Origin: a virus
DNA length: 21,929 nucleotides
Virus record (IMG/VR): IMGVR_UViG_3300042934_000884
Span: 1 to 21,929 of that record
Strand: one strand, 5' to 3'
The translations under genes were made by a program, and so were the position numbers. Positions 1-5,707 of this stretch are shown here, in pieces; the first letter of the stretch is position 1, and every line of letters starts with the position of its first letter. Under the pieces are notes generated by a model that saw nothing but the letters and a program-made list of their open reading frames with translations, ran no database searches and was not told where the DNA came from.

Positions 1-592
1 ATGCTCTCTTTAATCGTTCATGATCATCAGTAGTAAAGTCTACCTCTTTATAATAGTTTTCAGTACCGTAGTATGGTGGATCTAAATAAAATAATGTACC
101 TTCTCTATCGTATGTGGTTATAATTTTTTCAAAATCCCTGTTTTCTATTACGACTGAGTTTAAGCGATTTTGTATTTCCTTAAGATAGTTTATATATTTA
201 GCTGTATCTTTTTTTACACAACCGTATGTACCACCTTTACTTCCGTATGAAGTTTTAATTATCATAAAATATCTAGCAGCTCTTTGTATGTCTGTAAGTC
301 CTCTGGTCTTATATTGAGACAAATAGTCTTGAAACATTTCCCTGGAGTTTAGAAAATAATTCAGTTCTCTTTGCAATTCTTCTCTGTGATATTTTACACA
401 CCTGAATATATTTACCAACTCAGAGTTATAATCATTGTATACTTCAAAGTTTGCATGTTTATCTTTATAAAACAATACCCATGCTGCTCCTCCAAATACT
501 TCGACATATCTATCTATTTTTTCAGGAAATCTATTCACTATTTCTTTTCTTAATAGTTTTTTTCCTCCTATCCAACTTAAAAAACTATCCAT
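1..592 (-). CDS. Dam-type DNA adenine methyltransferase (partial, C-terminus outside window)
   Basis: My own translation of the minus strand is open from an ATG at 592 to the window edge (197 complete codons, no stop). Residues 7-11 (WIGGK) match the N-terminal AdoMet-binding motif of the D12 class N6-adenine methyltransferases, residues 32-40 (VFGGAAWVL) fit the next conserved block, and residues 171-174 are the catalytic DPPY motif, followed by YYGTENYY. A ribosome site GAGGTG lies at 598-603, 5 bases before the ATG. Family knowledge: these enzymes methylate adenine, often at GATC, and phages carry them without a partner nuclease, commonly for protection from host restriction or for regulation. 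The recognition site cannot be read from this part. The C-terminal region is missing only because the window ends. The gene diverges from the plus-strand LexA-like gene; I found no convincing promoter of its own. Confidence 0.93.
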   Translation of the reverse strand, partial: MDSFLSWIGGKKLLRKEIVNRFPEKIDRYVEVFGGAAWVLFYKDKHANFEVYNDYNSELVNIFRCVKYHREELQRELNYFLNSREMFQDYLSQYKTRGLTDIQRAARYFMIIKTSYGSKGGTYGCVKKDTAKYINYLKEIQNRLNSVVIENRDFEKIITTYDREGTLFYLDPPYYGTENYYKEVDFTTDDHERLKRA

Positions 593-651
593 TTCATCAC
601 CTCAATATAATTATATCTTCGTATTTGTGTATTGAAAATAGCGAAAAGATA

Positions 652-680
652 TTTACTTCGAACATTTGTTCTGTTATAAT
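652..680 (+). promoter_or_regulatory. Sigma-A-type promoter of the LexA-like gene
   Basis: TTTACT (652-657), a spacer of exactly 17 bases, then a perfect TATAAT (675-680). The expected start of transcription is near 687, leaving a short leader with GGAGG at 701-705 before the TTG start at 713. The SOS box fills the spacer, so a bound LexA-type repressor would block RNA polymerase. Confidence 0.72.
659..672. promoter_or_regulatory. LexA (SOS) operator box
   Basis: CGAACATTTGTTCT matches the Gram-positive LexA consensus CGAACRNRYGTTYG at 12 of 14 positions, including the complete GAAC-N4-GTTC dyad core (660-671). It lies between the -35 and -10 hexamers of the promoter for the LexA-like gene. 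This predicts SOS control by host LexA, self-repression by the encoded DNA-binding domain, or both. The operator also sits in the gap between the two divergent genes. Confidence 0.8.
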
Positions 681-712
681 TTGTTATAACTAAATAATCT
701 GGAGGACTTAAT

Positions 713-958
713 TTGAAGTATTTAACTAATGCTCAATTTGAAATTATGAAGTGCATTGATGATTATACCAGAACTTACGGCTATCCTCCTACATATAGGG
801 AGATTGCAATATTAACAAATAGGGATTCTGTAAGCACAATATATTGCCATGTAAAACTTTTAATAAAAAAGAACTATCTTAAAATGCAAGAACATAGCCC
901 GCGTACAATAAAAATAATAAGTAATTATGATGAAACTCATATTAAACAACTGCATTAA
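713..958 (+). CDS. LexA-like winged-helix DNA-binding protein lacking the S24 peptidase domain
   Basis: The 81-aa product aligns along its whole length with the N-terminal DNA-binding domain of LexA: the opening LTNAQFEIMKCIDDY, the YGYPPTYREIA helix start, a recognition helix around SVSTIYCHVKLL, and the wing ending in SPRTIKII. LexA normally continues for about 120 further residues with a self-cleaving S24 domain; here the frame stops at 958 and a hairpin follows at once, so this looks like a deliberate short form and not a frameshifted gene. The start is TTG at 713, chosen because GGAGG (701-705) is well placed and the LexA similarity begins there. Inference: it could bind SOS boxes without being inactivated by RecA, competing with or replacing host LexA. 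It would likely need another way to dimerise, since LexA dimerises through the missing domain. Confidence 0.85.
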   Translation: MKYLTNAQFEIMKCIDDYTRTYGYPPTYREIAILTNRDSVSTIYCHVKLLIKKNYLKMQEHSPRTIKIISNYDETHIKQLH

Positions 959-984
959 AAAAAGACCAGGCATAATACCTGGTC
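957..984. terminator. Hairpin with A-run after the LexA-like gene, possibly bidirectional
   Basis: Perfect 7-bp stem GACCAGG (964-970) / CCTGGTC (978-984) with a 7-base loop, directly after the stop codon of the LexA-like gene. The seven-A run at 957-963 becomes a T7 tract on the minus strand, so the best terminator reading is for minus-strand transcripts running towards the methylase. Downstream on the plus strand there is only ACTTTA, so termination in that direction would be weaker. Confidence 0.7.
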
Positions 985-1095
985 ACTTTACTATCCAATC
1001 TAACAACGCAAATAATTATTATAAAAAGCATGTGAAAAGCTCAAAATTGCATGTTTGTTATTAAAAATTTAAGTAAATAATATTAAGGTGATACA

Positions 1096-1335
1096 ATGAG
1101 AATTCTAAACAAGCCAGTCAAAGTATTGGCTATTTTTAAAACAGACGGTAAAATCGAGCCGGTTCAGTTCACACTCGATGAAAAAGTTATTAGTATAGGC
1201 AAAATTGTAAAGTTTTATGAAGAAAACTTGGTTGGAAATACTAGGTTAGTCTTTTTATGTGAGCAAAAGGAAAAGTACTTTTATGAATTAAAATATGAGC
1301 TGGATAGCAATAAGTGGTACCTATTTGTACAATAA
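1096..1335 (+). CDS. Small conserved-looking protein of unknown function (79 aa)
   Basis: The ATG at 1096 has AAGGTG (1085-1090) upstream at good spacing, and the frame ends just before a strong plus-strand terminator (1390-1418), so this is a real small transcription unit. The protein is soluble, with no signal peptide or membrane segment. It has a predicted mostly beta pattern (KVLAIFKTDGKIEPVQFTL near the start, then LVFLCEQK and YELKYELDSNKWYLF near the end). From memory it resembles short Firmicutes proteins found near Y-family DNA polymerase genes in SOS-regulated loci; I could not check this and assign no function. It follows the LexA-like gene in the same direction but has a 137-bp gap with a hairpin before it, and no second SOS box is seen there. 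Confidence 0.68.
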   Translation: MRILNKPVKVLAIFKTDGKIEPVQFTLDEKVISIGKIVKFYEENLVGNTRLVFLCEQKEKYFYELKYELDSNKWYLFVQ

Positions 1336-1348
1336 GAATATTATATGG

Positions 1349-1371
1349 TATACCACCTGTCAGGTAGTATA
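1349..1371. repeat. 23-bp near-perfect palindrome
   Basis: TATACCACCTG (1349-1359) and CAGGTAGTATA (1361-1371) are inverted copies with one mismatch and a single central base (T1360). The spacing is too tight for an efficient RNA loop but fits a binding site for a dimeric protein. It lies between the 79-aa gene and its terminator. Function unknown. Confidence 0.6.
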
Positions 1372-1389
1372 TAATTTAATATCAGAATC

Positions 1390-1418
1390 GCCGGAGATTG
1401 ATTACCTCCGGCTTTTTT
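1390..1418 (+). terminator. Rho-independent terminator of the plus-strand gene
   Basis: Perfect 7-bp GC-rich stem GCCGGAG (1390-1396) / CTCCGGC (1406-1412), 9-base loop, then T6 (1413-1418). It ends the transcript of the 79-aa gene and faces the late-operon terminator a few bases away. Confidence 0.9.
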
Positions 1419-1424
1419 CACAAT

Positions 1425-1451
1425 AAAAAAACCCGGACATTTTGTGTCCGG
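1425..1451 (-). terminator. Rho-independent terminator at the end of the late operon
   Basis: Stem CCGGACA (1433-1439) / TGTCCGG (1445-1451) with a 5-base loop. The seven A residues at 1425-1431 form the T7 tract on the minus strand. It follows the last lysis gene by about 50 bases and closes the whole structural and lysis block. Confidence 0.9.
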
Positions 1452-1498
1452 TTATAATCTTAAAGGCATCTTCACCTTTACAGATGCAGGATCATCTC

Positions 1499-1876
1499 CT
1501 ACTGATTTTCTGTTTCAGATGTTTCACCTAATAGTGCAACACCCTCCTGTAAAGCCAAATCTGTAAATAGTAAATTTTGAGCTTTGTTCAGTTCATACAC
1601 GGCAGCTTCTATCAAGGCATCAAGTTCATTATCGGTAATTGTAATGCCCTTGTCCTTAATAAACGCTAAAACATACTGCTTTCTATCATCCTTATTCAAA
1701 ACATCTGATTTCTTAAGCTGTTCTGCAGCAGCTACAGCTACTTTAACCCACATCTGGACAATGCCCATTTTTTCAGTGCCTATTTTAGCTTTTACCCATG
1801 GTACAACAAAACCGGTCAGTACCAGGCCAAGAATTGATATTACAAGTGTTGCGATTTGATACATTAAATTGTTCAT
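1499..1876 (-). CDS. Phage holin, LLH family
   Basis: The 125-aa protein has one N-terminal transmembrane segment (residues about 5-28, MYQIATLVISILGLVLTGFV), then a charged cytoplasmic domain with the family signature: AAEQLKKSDVLNKDDRKQYVL followed by KGITITDNELDALIEAAVYELN. This is the LLH holin family (Phage_holin_6_1). The role is to form or control the membrane lesion that lets the endolysin reach the cell wall, or to act as a partner or antiholin of the second holin. The start ATG has AAAGGAG upstream. It is the last gene of the late operon, directly downstream of the amidase. Confidence 0.88.
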   Translation of the reverse strand: MNNLMYQIATLVISILGLVLTGFVVPWVKAKIGTEKMGIVQMWVKVAVAAAEQLKKSDVLNKDDRKQYVLAFIKDKGITITDNELDALIEAAVYELNKAQNLLFTDLALQEGVALLGETSETENQ

Positions 1877-1888
1877 AAATGCTCCTTT

Positions 1889-2623
1889 CTACTTCTCCAA
1901 TAGTCTTTTCATGATAATTGTATTTAGCCATACCAACTCATGAACTGTTATGGTTTTATTCTTTACTTTTGTTTCCCAATCTGCTGTGTTCAATATGCCT
2001 TTTTCACGCAATGTTTTCACATTTTCATACAGCATGTCCCATTGCCATTGCTCTGTTAACTGTAAAGCCATTTCGCACCTCTCATTAACATCATTTTTAA
2101 ATTTAACCCACTCTTCAGGGTTATTAACAAACCATCGGTGACAGTCCTTCCATCCAACAACTTCCTGGTGCAGCCATAAAGGCTTTTCTGCACCTACCAG
2201 GTCAAACTGTTGCATTAAATCGGCGACTCTATGTACCAGAGTTTTATATGTCTCATCAGTCATTTTCCCTGTCCAATCGATGTGTGTACATTCAATGCCA
2301 TATGTGCAGTTGTTTGGATATGATCCTAAGTATTTTATTGCTTCGTCAGTATATGGTTTTGTGCTGCCCACATGGTAAGCCATTTCATCAGCAGGAATAT
2401 CAACTATAATACTGCCATCTAAATCAATAATCTCATGTGCTGATCCATAACCGCTATTTCCTGATTTTCTATTTTCAAAGAAATTTCTATTAGCTGCAGC
2501 AGTAGAAAGTGGATTCGCTACCCAATGGATTACAATCCCTTTCACTTTTTTCAGCTTGATTCCTGGCCGTGAAAATTCATTTACAGTAAGTAAATTTTCT
2601 GTTACTTTATACTTTTGACTCAT
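1889..2623 (-). CDS. Endolysin: N-acetylmuramoyl-L-alanine amidase (Amidase_2)
   Basis: The 244-aa protein has a zinc amidase domain over residues about 20-170. Likely zinc ligands are H33 (in VIHWVANP), H152 (in WLHQEVVG) and C161 (in KDCHRWF). The GSAHEIIDLDG strand and the NCTYGIECTH block (residues 105-114) are typical of T7 lysozyme/PGRP-type amidases, which cut the bond between muramic acid and the stem peptide. Residues about 184-244 form a helical C-terminal region that may bind the wall or regulate activity. There is no signal peptide, so export depends on the holins. The ATG lies inside the end of the upstream holin gene (17-bp overlap), and the nearest GGAGG is about 16 bases away, so translation is probably coupled. 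Confidence 0.93.
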   Translation of the reverse strand: MSQKYKVTENLLTVNEFSRPGIKLKKVKGIVIHWVANPLSTAAANRNFFENRKSGNSGYGSAHEIIDLDGSIIVDIPADEMAYHVGSTKPYTDEAIKYLGSYPNNCTYGIECTHIDWTGKMTDETYKTLVHRVADLMQQFDLVGAEKPLWLHQEVVGWKDCHRWFVNNPEEWVKFKNDVNERCEMALQLTEQWQWDMLYENVKTLREKGILNTADWETKVKNKTITVHELVWLNTIIMKRLLEK

Positions 2624-3134
2624 TATCTGCTGTTTTAACCTCCTTTATGGTCCCATCTGCATTAATTCCTTCCTCTTCCAATATTTTTTCTTTTCTGTGC
2701 TTGACTATTGCAAGTAGCCACTTCACATCACTGCCGGCATCGTCAAGATTTTCAAGTATGGATTGGCACTCTCTTAAAAACAAAATAGAGTAAACAACCG
2801 TGCCGAGAAATGCTGCTACTCCGGCAACTGGTGATACCCTATAACTTAAACCAACCATTATGAAAATTATTAGATATGCAAATATTTTTCTTGATGTTCC
2901 CACCCACATACTATTACTGTTTATATACTTGCCTCTTATGCTCTTCCATAGCCCGCCATGATGGACAGCAATTGAGTAATACTTTGTAATGATGTCTAGC
3001 ACCATAACACCTACTACTGCACAAAATGCCGTCAAATATGAGCTCTCAGGAAATAGAACGTACATAACCGCACTTAAAAACAGGGCTGCTATTGGTTGCA
3101 CGTTTTCAAATGCATTTTTTAAATACTCATTCAA
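2607..3134 (-). CDS. Phage holin (holin-4 / toxin-secretion lysis holin type)
   Basis: The 175-aa membrane protein has hydrophobic segments at about residues 14-28 (PIAALFLSAVMYVLF), 33-50 (AFCAVVGVMVLDIITKYY), 83-98 (FAYLIIFIMVGLSYRV) and 100-118 (VAGVAAFLGTVVYSILFL). A conserved GLWKSIRGKY-type loop and SRKI lie before the third segment, and the C-terminal tail is highly charged. This matches the Phage_holin_4 family. The start is TTG at 3134 with GAGGTG (3140-3145) five bases away. It is the first gene of the lysis cassette and overlaps the amidase. The second, unrelated holin after the amidase suggests a two-holin or holin-antiholin system. Confidence 0.85.
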   Translation of the reverse strand: MNEYLKNAFENVQPIAALFLSAVMYVLFPESSYLTAFCAVVGVMVLDIITKYYSIAVHHGGLWKSIRGKYINSNSMWVGTSRKIFAYLIIFIMVGLSYRVSPVAGVAAFLGTVVYSILFLRECQSILENLDDAGSDVKWLLAIVKHRKEKILEEEGINADGTIKEVKTADNESKV

Positions 3135-3146
3135 TTCAACACCTCT

Positions 3147-5168
3147 CTATTGATTTGGTTGCCCAAATCTAATATTTTCATAATTTCTACGTTTTGCTTT
3201 TACTTCCCATCCGAATTTTATGTTATCACCTTTAACAACGAAATTAGTTGCATTGCGTTGCTCAATCCACACTCTGCCGTCACCATATGGCTGCAAAAAC
3301 ACTTGATAAGGCAAATCGGTATTAACACATGCAAGTAACTTTTCATCCAGTTTAATAACACATTCACTGTTTACAACTTCGTCTTCGCCTATGTCACCCA
3401 GGTATATATCTGCTGTTTCGTATGCGCTGAAATCCAAATTACCGTATTGTTCAGTTTTAATTCTACAATTTTTAGTACCATCAACTGTAAAATTCCCATC
3501 AACTGAAACATTTCCATAAAATTCAACAATTCCAATACTAAAATCCATCCTGCTACTATATACTACCATTGGGGGATAACCGTCAACATGCCACAATTCC
3601 CATGCGGAAGTAGCACAATCAATAATCACCTTAGAACCTTCAGCATTTGTTGGTGGCGGGTTATATCCTTTGCTTTCCCAATCAGCAAATGCCGGATATG
3701 ATTCAATCCAGTCAAATGTACCTCCATACATTGAAATATTAACCCAGTTGTTTCCTAAACTAACCGCACCATTACCAAATTCTAGCCCCATGTGTGAATT
3801 ATTGCTATTCAAACTAATAGTATTTTCAGCTGGCTTATTTGGATTTGTAGCTTTGAACTCGTCGTAAAATTCCAATTCGCTTTGTAATATATTTTGTGGC
3901 AAACCTGATCTATAATTAATATTAAACTGCTGTAATGTATCTTTCTTTTTTATACTCAACACACCATTATCAAGCTTTATTTCCGCATCTGCATTGTCGG
4001 ATGTAACGGTTGAGCCGGTTATAGTTACACCGTCGATATTTATAGCTGTTAATGTTCCGGTTGTTATTTCATTTGCTGATATGCTTTCCCCGGTTACAGC
4101 TGTTCGCCATATCCATTTTCCTGTATTGTCTTTTGCATTTGCAATTAGAATACCGCCGCTGCTTAGTAATATTACCCAGGTGCTTTCTACTTCAGTTGGC
4201 TGATTGTGTATCAATATGCCCCTGGTATCGAACGTTACATACCCTGTTTGTCCCTCTACAGTTTCAATTGCATCATTTAAAGTGCCTGACAATTTCTCTG
4301 CTATCAACTTCCCATGCTCATCAATAACACCATTTACTTTGTCTGCAGTTGCTTTCGCAGTCTTTTTTATAGCTGCGATATTAGTGCTCAGGTCCTTGAT
4401 TGGTTCACCTAATACAACTTTGCCATTCATCCCAGTAACAAGATCACGTTCCATGTCAATAATTCTGATATCAAGTTCAATGTTCAGGGCATCATCAACA
4501 ACTCTTACAGTATCACCTAAATCATAATATCCGAGTTCTTCAAGTTCACTGCCTTGTACAACATCAACCTCATAGCTTACAGTTCCTTCAACCTTGTCAA
4601 TGGATCTTCTTACACGCTCCATATTCTTGCCAAATCTGAAATCTGTACCTCTGTTCTGGCCAATCTGTTGTTTTAATGCTATGTCTTTCCGGAAGTATTC
4701 TATTTCCCCTCCCCAGATTATAGCAACTTGGTATAGTAAGCTTTTTATGTCTGTTTCAGACTGAACATCTATACTTGCAGTTGTAGTAACATCAGTCCCT
4801 GTGAAAGTAAAGCCACTGCCAGTTAACAAGTCATTCATGACATATATTGCAGCTCTATTCTGGTGCGTGAATGTCAATTTTGTTTGTTCTATCAAGTCAT
4901 AGCTGATATGTTCACAGCTTACTGTAACCTTAAGCATATTATTAGAATCATGCTCATCATCAAGGGTAACAACCCTGAAGTAATCATTGTTGTATACTAT
5001 TAGATTTGAGTCATCATAGAGAAACTCAGTTTTCAACTCCTCAATAATTGCCACGAAATCAAGTACATATTCACCATTAATAACTTTGTGAACACTGGCA
5101 CTCTCCAGGTTATTAAGATAGGCTAAAACAACACCGTCCTGATTAATTATTGTAAGTATATTACTCAC
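3147..5168 (-). CDS. Tal-like phage minor structural / tail endopeptidase-type protein
   Basis: The N-terminal 370 or so residues fit the phage minor structural protein N-terminal family (prophage tail endopeptidase or SPP1 gp21 type): the opening ILTIINQDGVVLAYLNNLES, the central VSCEHISYDLIEQTKL, and GYYDLGDTVRVVDDALNIELD. These proteins form the tail-tip hub. A SANEITTGTL segment (family form SA.KITTGTL) begins the C-terminal half, which is fibre-like and rich in beta structure. Start: the GTG at 5168 is the only usable start, as TGA precedes it in frame; the ribosome site is weak. The gene sits after the fibre gene and next to the lysis genes, which differs from the common Dit-Tal-fibre order. 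A terminator-like hairpin (5181-5207) stands directly before it. No clear peptidase residues could be assigned. Confidence 0.85.
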   Translation of the reverse strand: MSNILTIINQDGVVLAYLNNLESASVHKVINGEYVLDFVAIIEELKTEFLYDDSNLIVYNNDYFRVVTLDDEHDSNNMLKVTVSCEHISYDLIEQTKLTFTHQNRAAIYVMNDLLTGSGFTFTGTDVTTTASIDVQSETDIKSLLYQVAIIWGGEIEYFRKDIALKQQIGQNRGTDFRFGKNMERVRRSIDKVEGTVSYEVDVVQGSELEELGYYDLGDTVRVVDDALNIELDIRIIDMERDLVTGMNGKVVLGEPIKDLSTNIAAIKKTAKATADKVNGVIDEHGKLIAEKLSGTLNDAIETVEGQTGYVTFDTRGILIHNQPTEVESTWVILLSSGGILIANAKDNTGKWIWRTAVTGESISANEITTGTLTAINIDGVTITGSTVTSDNADAEIKLDNGVLSIKKKDTLQQFNINYRSGLPQNILQSELEFYDEFKATNPNKPAENTISLNSNNSHMGLEFGNGAVSLGNNWVNISMYGGTFDWIESYPAFADWESKGYNPPPTNAEGSKVIIDCATSAWELWHVDGYPPMVVYSSRMDFSIGIVEFYGNVSVDGNFTVDGTKNCRIKTEQYGNLDFSAYETADIYLGDIGEDEVVNSECVIKLDEKLLACVNTDLPYQVFLQPYGDGRVWIEQRNATNFVVKGDNIKFGWEVKAKRRNYENIRFGQPNQ

Positions 5169-5180
5169 CTGCTTTCATAT

Positions 5181-5207
5181 AAAAAAGAGACCTTTTTCAA
5201 AGTCTCT
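5181..5207 (-). terminator. Terminator-like hairpin inside the late operon, before the Tal gene
   Basis: On the minus strand the stem is AGAGAC ... GTCTCT (5186-5191 with 5202-5207), extended by AAA/TTT pairs with a bulge, followed by T6 (5181-5186). This is a normal rho-independent terminator. Only about 18 bases separate it from the GTG start of the next gene, so no new promoter can fit. Transcription of the Tal and lysis genes must therefore read through or be antiterminated. Confidence 0.75.
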
Positions 5208-5233
5208 GGGCCACGAAATATTTCTTTTGTTGC

Positions 5234-5383
5234 CTAAGCTGCAGTTAACATCGCAGTCAATTCATCGTAATTTTCTTGTGTAATCCTGTTGTTAAGTAGG
5301 AACACATCAAGCTTTATTTGCATGTCCTCTTTTGTACCATAAGTACCGTTTTGAATTACTTTTTTACAATAAATGTATGTCAT
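5234..5383 (-). CDS. Small tail-module protein (49 aa), XkdX-like in position
   Basis: Read from the sequence directly: ATG at 5383, TAG at 5234, with AGGAG well placed upstream. The peptide opens MTYIYCKKVIQNGTYGTKED and ends in the pattern NNRITQENYDELTAMLTAA. Short proteins ending in an I(T)x(E/Q)xYxEL motif are regular companions of tail-fibre genes in Firmicutes phages, such as XkdX of PBSX. Their function is not known; association with the tail tip or fibre is likely from position. It lies between the 97-aa gene and the terminator-like hairpin. Confidence 0.75.
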   Translation of the reverse strand: MTYIYCKKVIQNGTYGTKEDMQIKLDVFLLNNRITQENYDELTAMLTAA

Positions 5384-5398
5384 AACTTTTCTCCTTTC

Positions 5399-5692
5399 CT
5401 ATATGCCTAATTCAAGAAGGCTTATTCTATAATCCAAATCAATCAAGTAGTCAAATTCTGTTGGTTCCTGTGGCTGTTCAGATTCCTGTTCAATAATTGG
5501 CTCTACAACAGTTGCTTGTTCTCCCCATGTCTTACAAACTTCGATAAATACTGCTTCACCAAAGTCCGCAAGAAGTTCTTGCCTTCCAGTCGGTGTATTA
5601 ATATAACATCTTCGCCACAGATTACCTTGTTCATCAATTTTAGATAAATTTAATTGATTTATAGTTATTTCCGAAATATCAATATTCTCCAT
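5399..5692 (-). CDS. Small tail-fibre-associated protein of unknown function (97 aa)
   Basis: The first in-frame start is a GTG at 5701, but GGGAGG runs directly up to it, so the real start is almost certainly the ATG at 5692, giving a 97-aa acidic protein opening MENIDISEITINQLNLSKID. It has a middle segment GRQELLADFGEAVFIEVCKTWGEQ, a low-complexity acidic linker (EPIIEQESEQPQEPTEF), and an amphipathic end (LDYRISLLELGI). Such proteins occur after tail-fibre genes in Firmicutes phages; fibre assembly or a minor tail role is inferred from position only. No enzyme motif is visible. Confidence 0.78.
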   Translation of the reverse strand: MENIDISEITINQLNLSKIDEQGNLWRRCYINTPTGRQELLADFGEAVFIEVCKTWGEQATVVEPIIEQESEQPQEPTEFDYLIDLDYRISLLELGI

Positions 5693-5707
5693 AAATAGCA
5701 CCCTCCC

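Noticed and set aside
598-615. TATAAT on the minus strand (610-615) as promoter of the methylase
   Set aside because: Transcription would start at or inside the ribosome site, and no acceptable -35 lies 16-18 bases upstream.
371-693. Two plus-strand open frames (60 and 80 aa) over the methylase region
   Set aside because: They lie antisense to the Dam-type gene, are rich in Phe, Ile and Tyr from AT-rich sequence, and lack ribosome sites.
1025-1095. Promoter and second SOS box before the 79-aa gene
   Set aside because: No GAAC-N4-GTTC dyad is present, and the TTGTTA/TAATAT pair would start transcription beyond the ribosome site.
1454-1498. Short minus-strand open frame after the second holin, as an alternative C-terminus by frameshift
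   Set aside because: A stop codon separates it from the holin in that frame, there is no slippery site, and the region forms a small hairpin before the terminator.
3150-4527. Several plus-strand open frames over the Tal gene
   Set aside because: They are antisense shadows of a clear minus-strand gene, without ribosome sites or recognisable domains.
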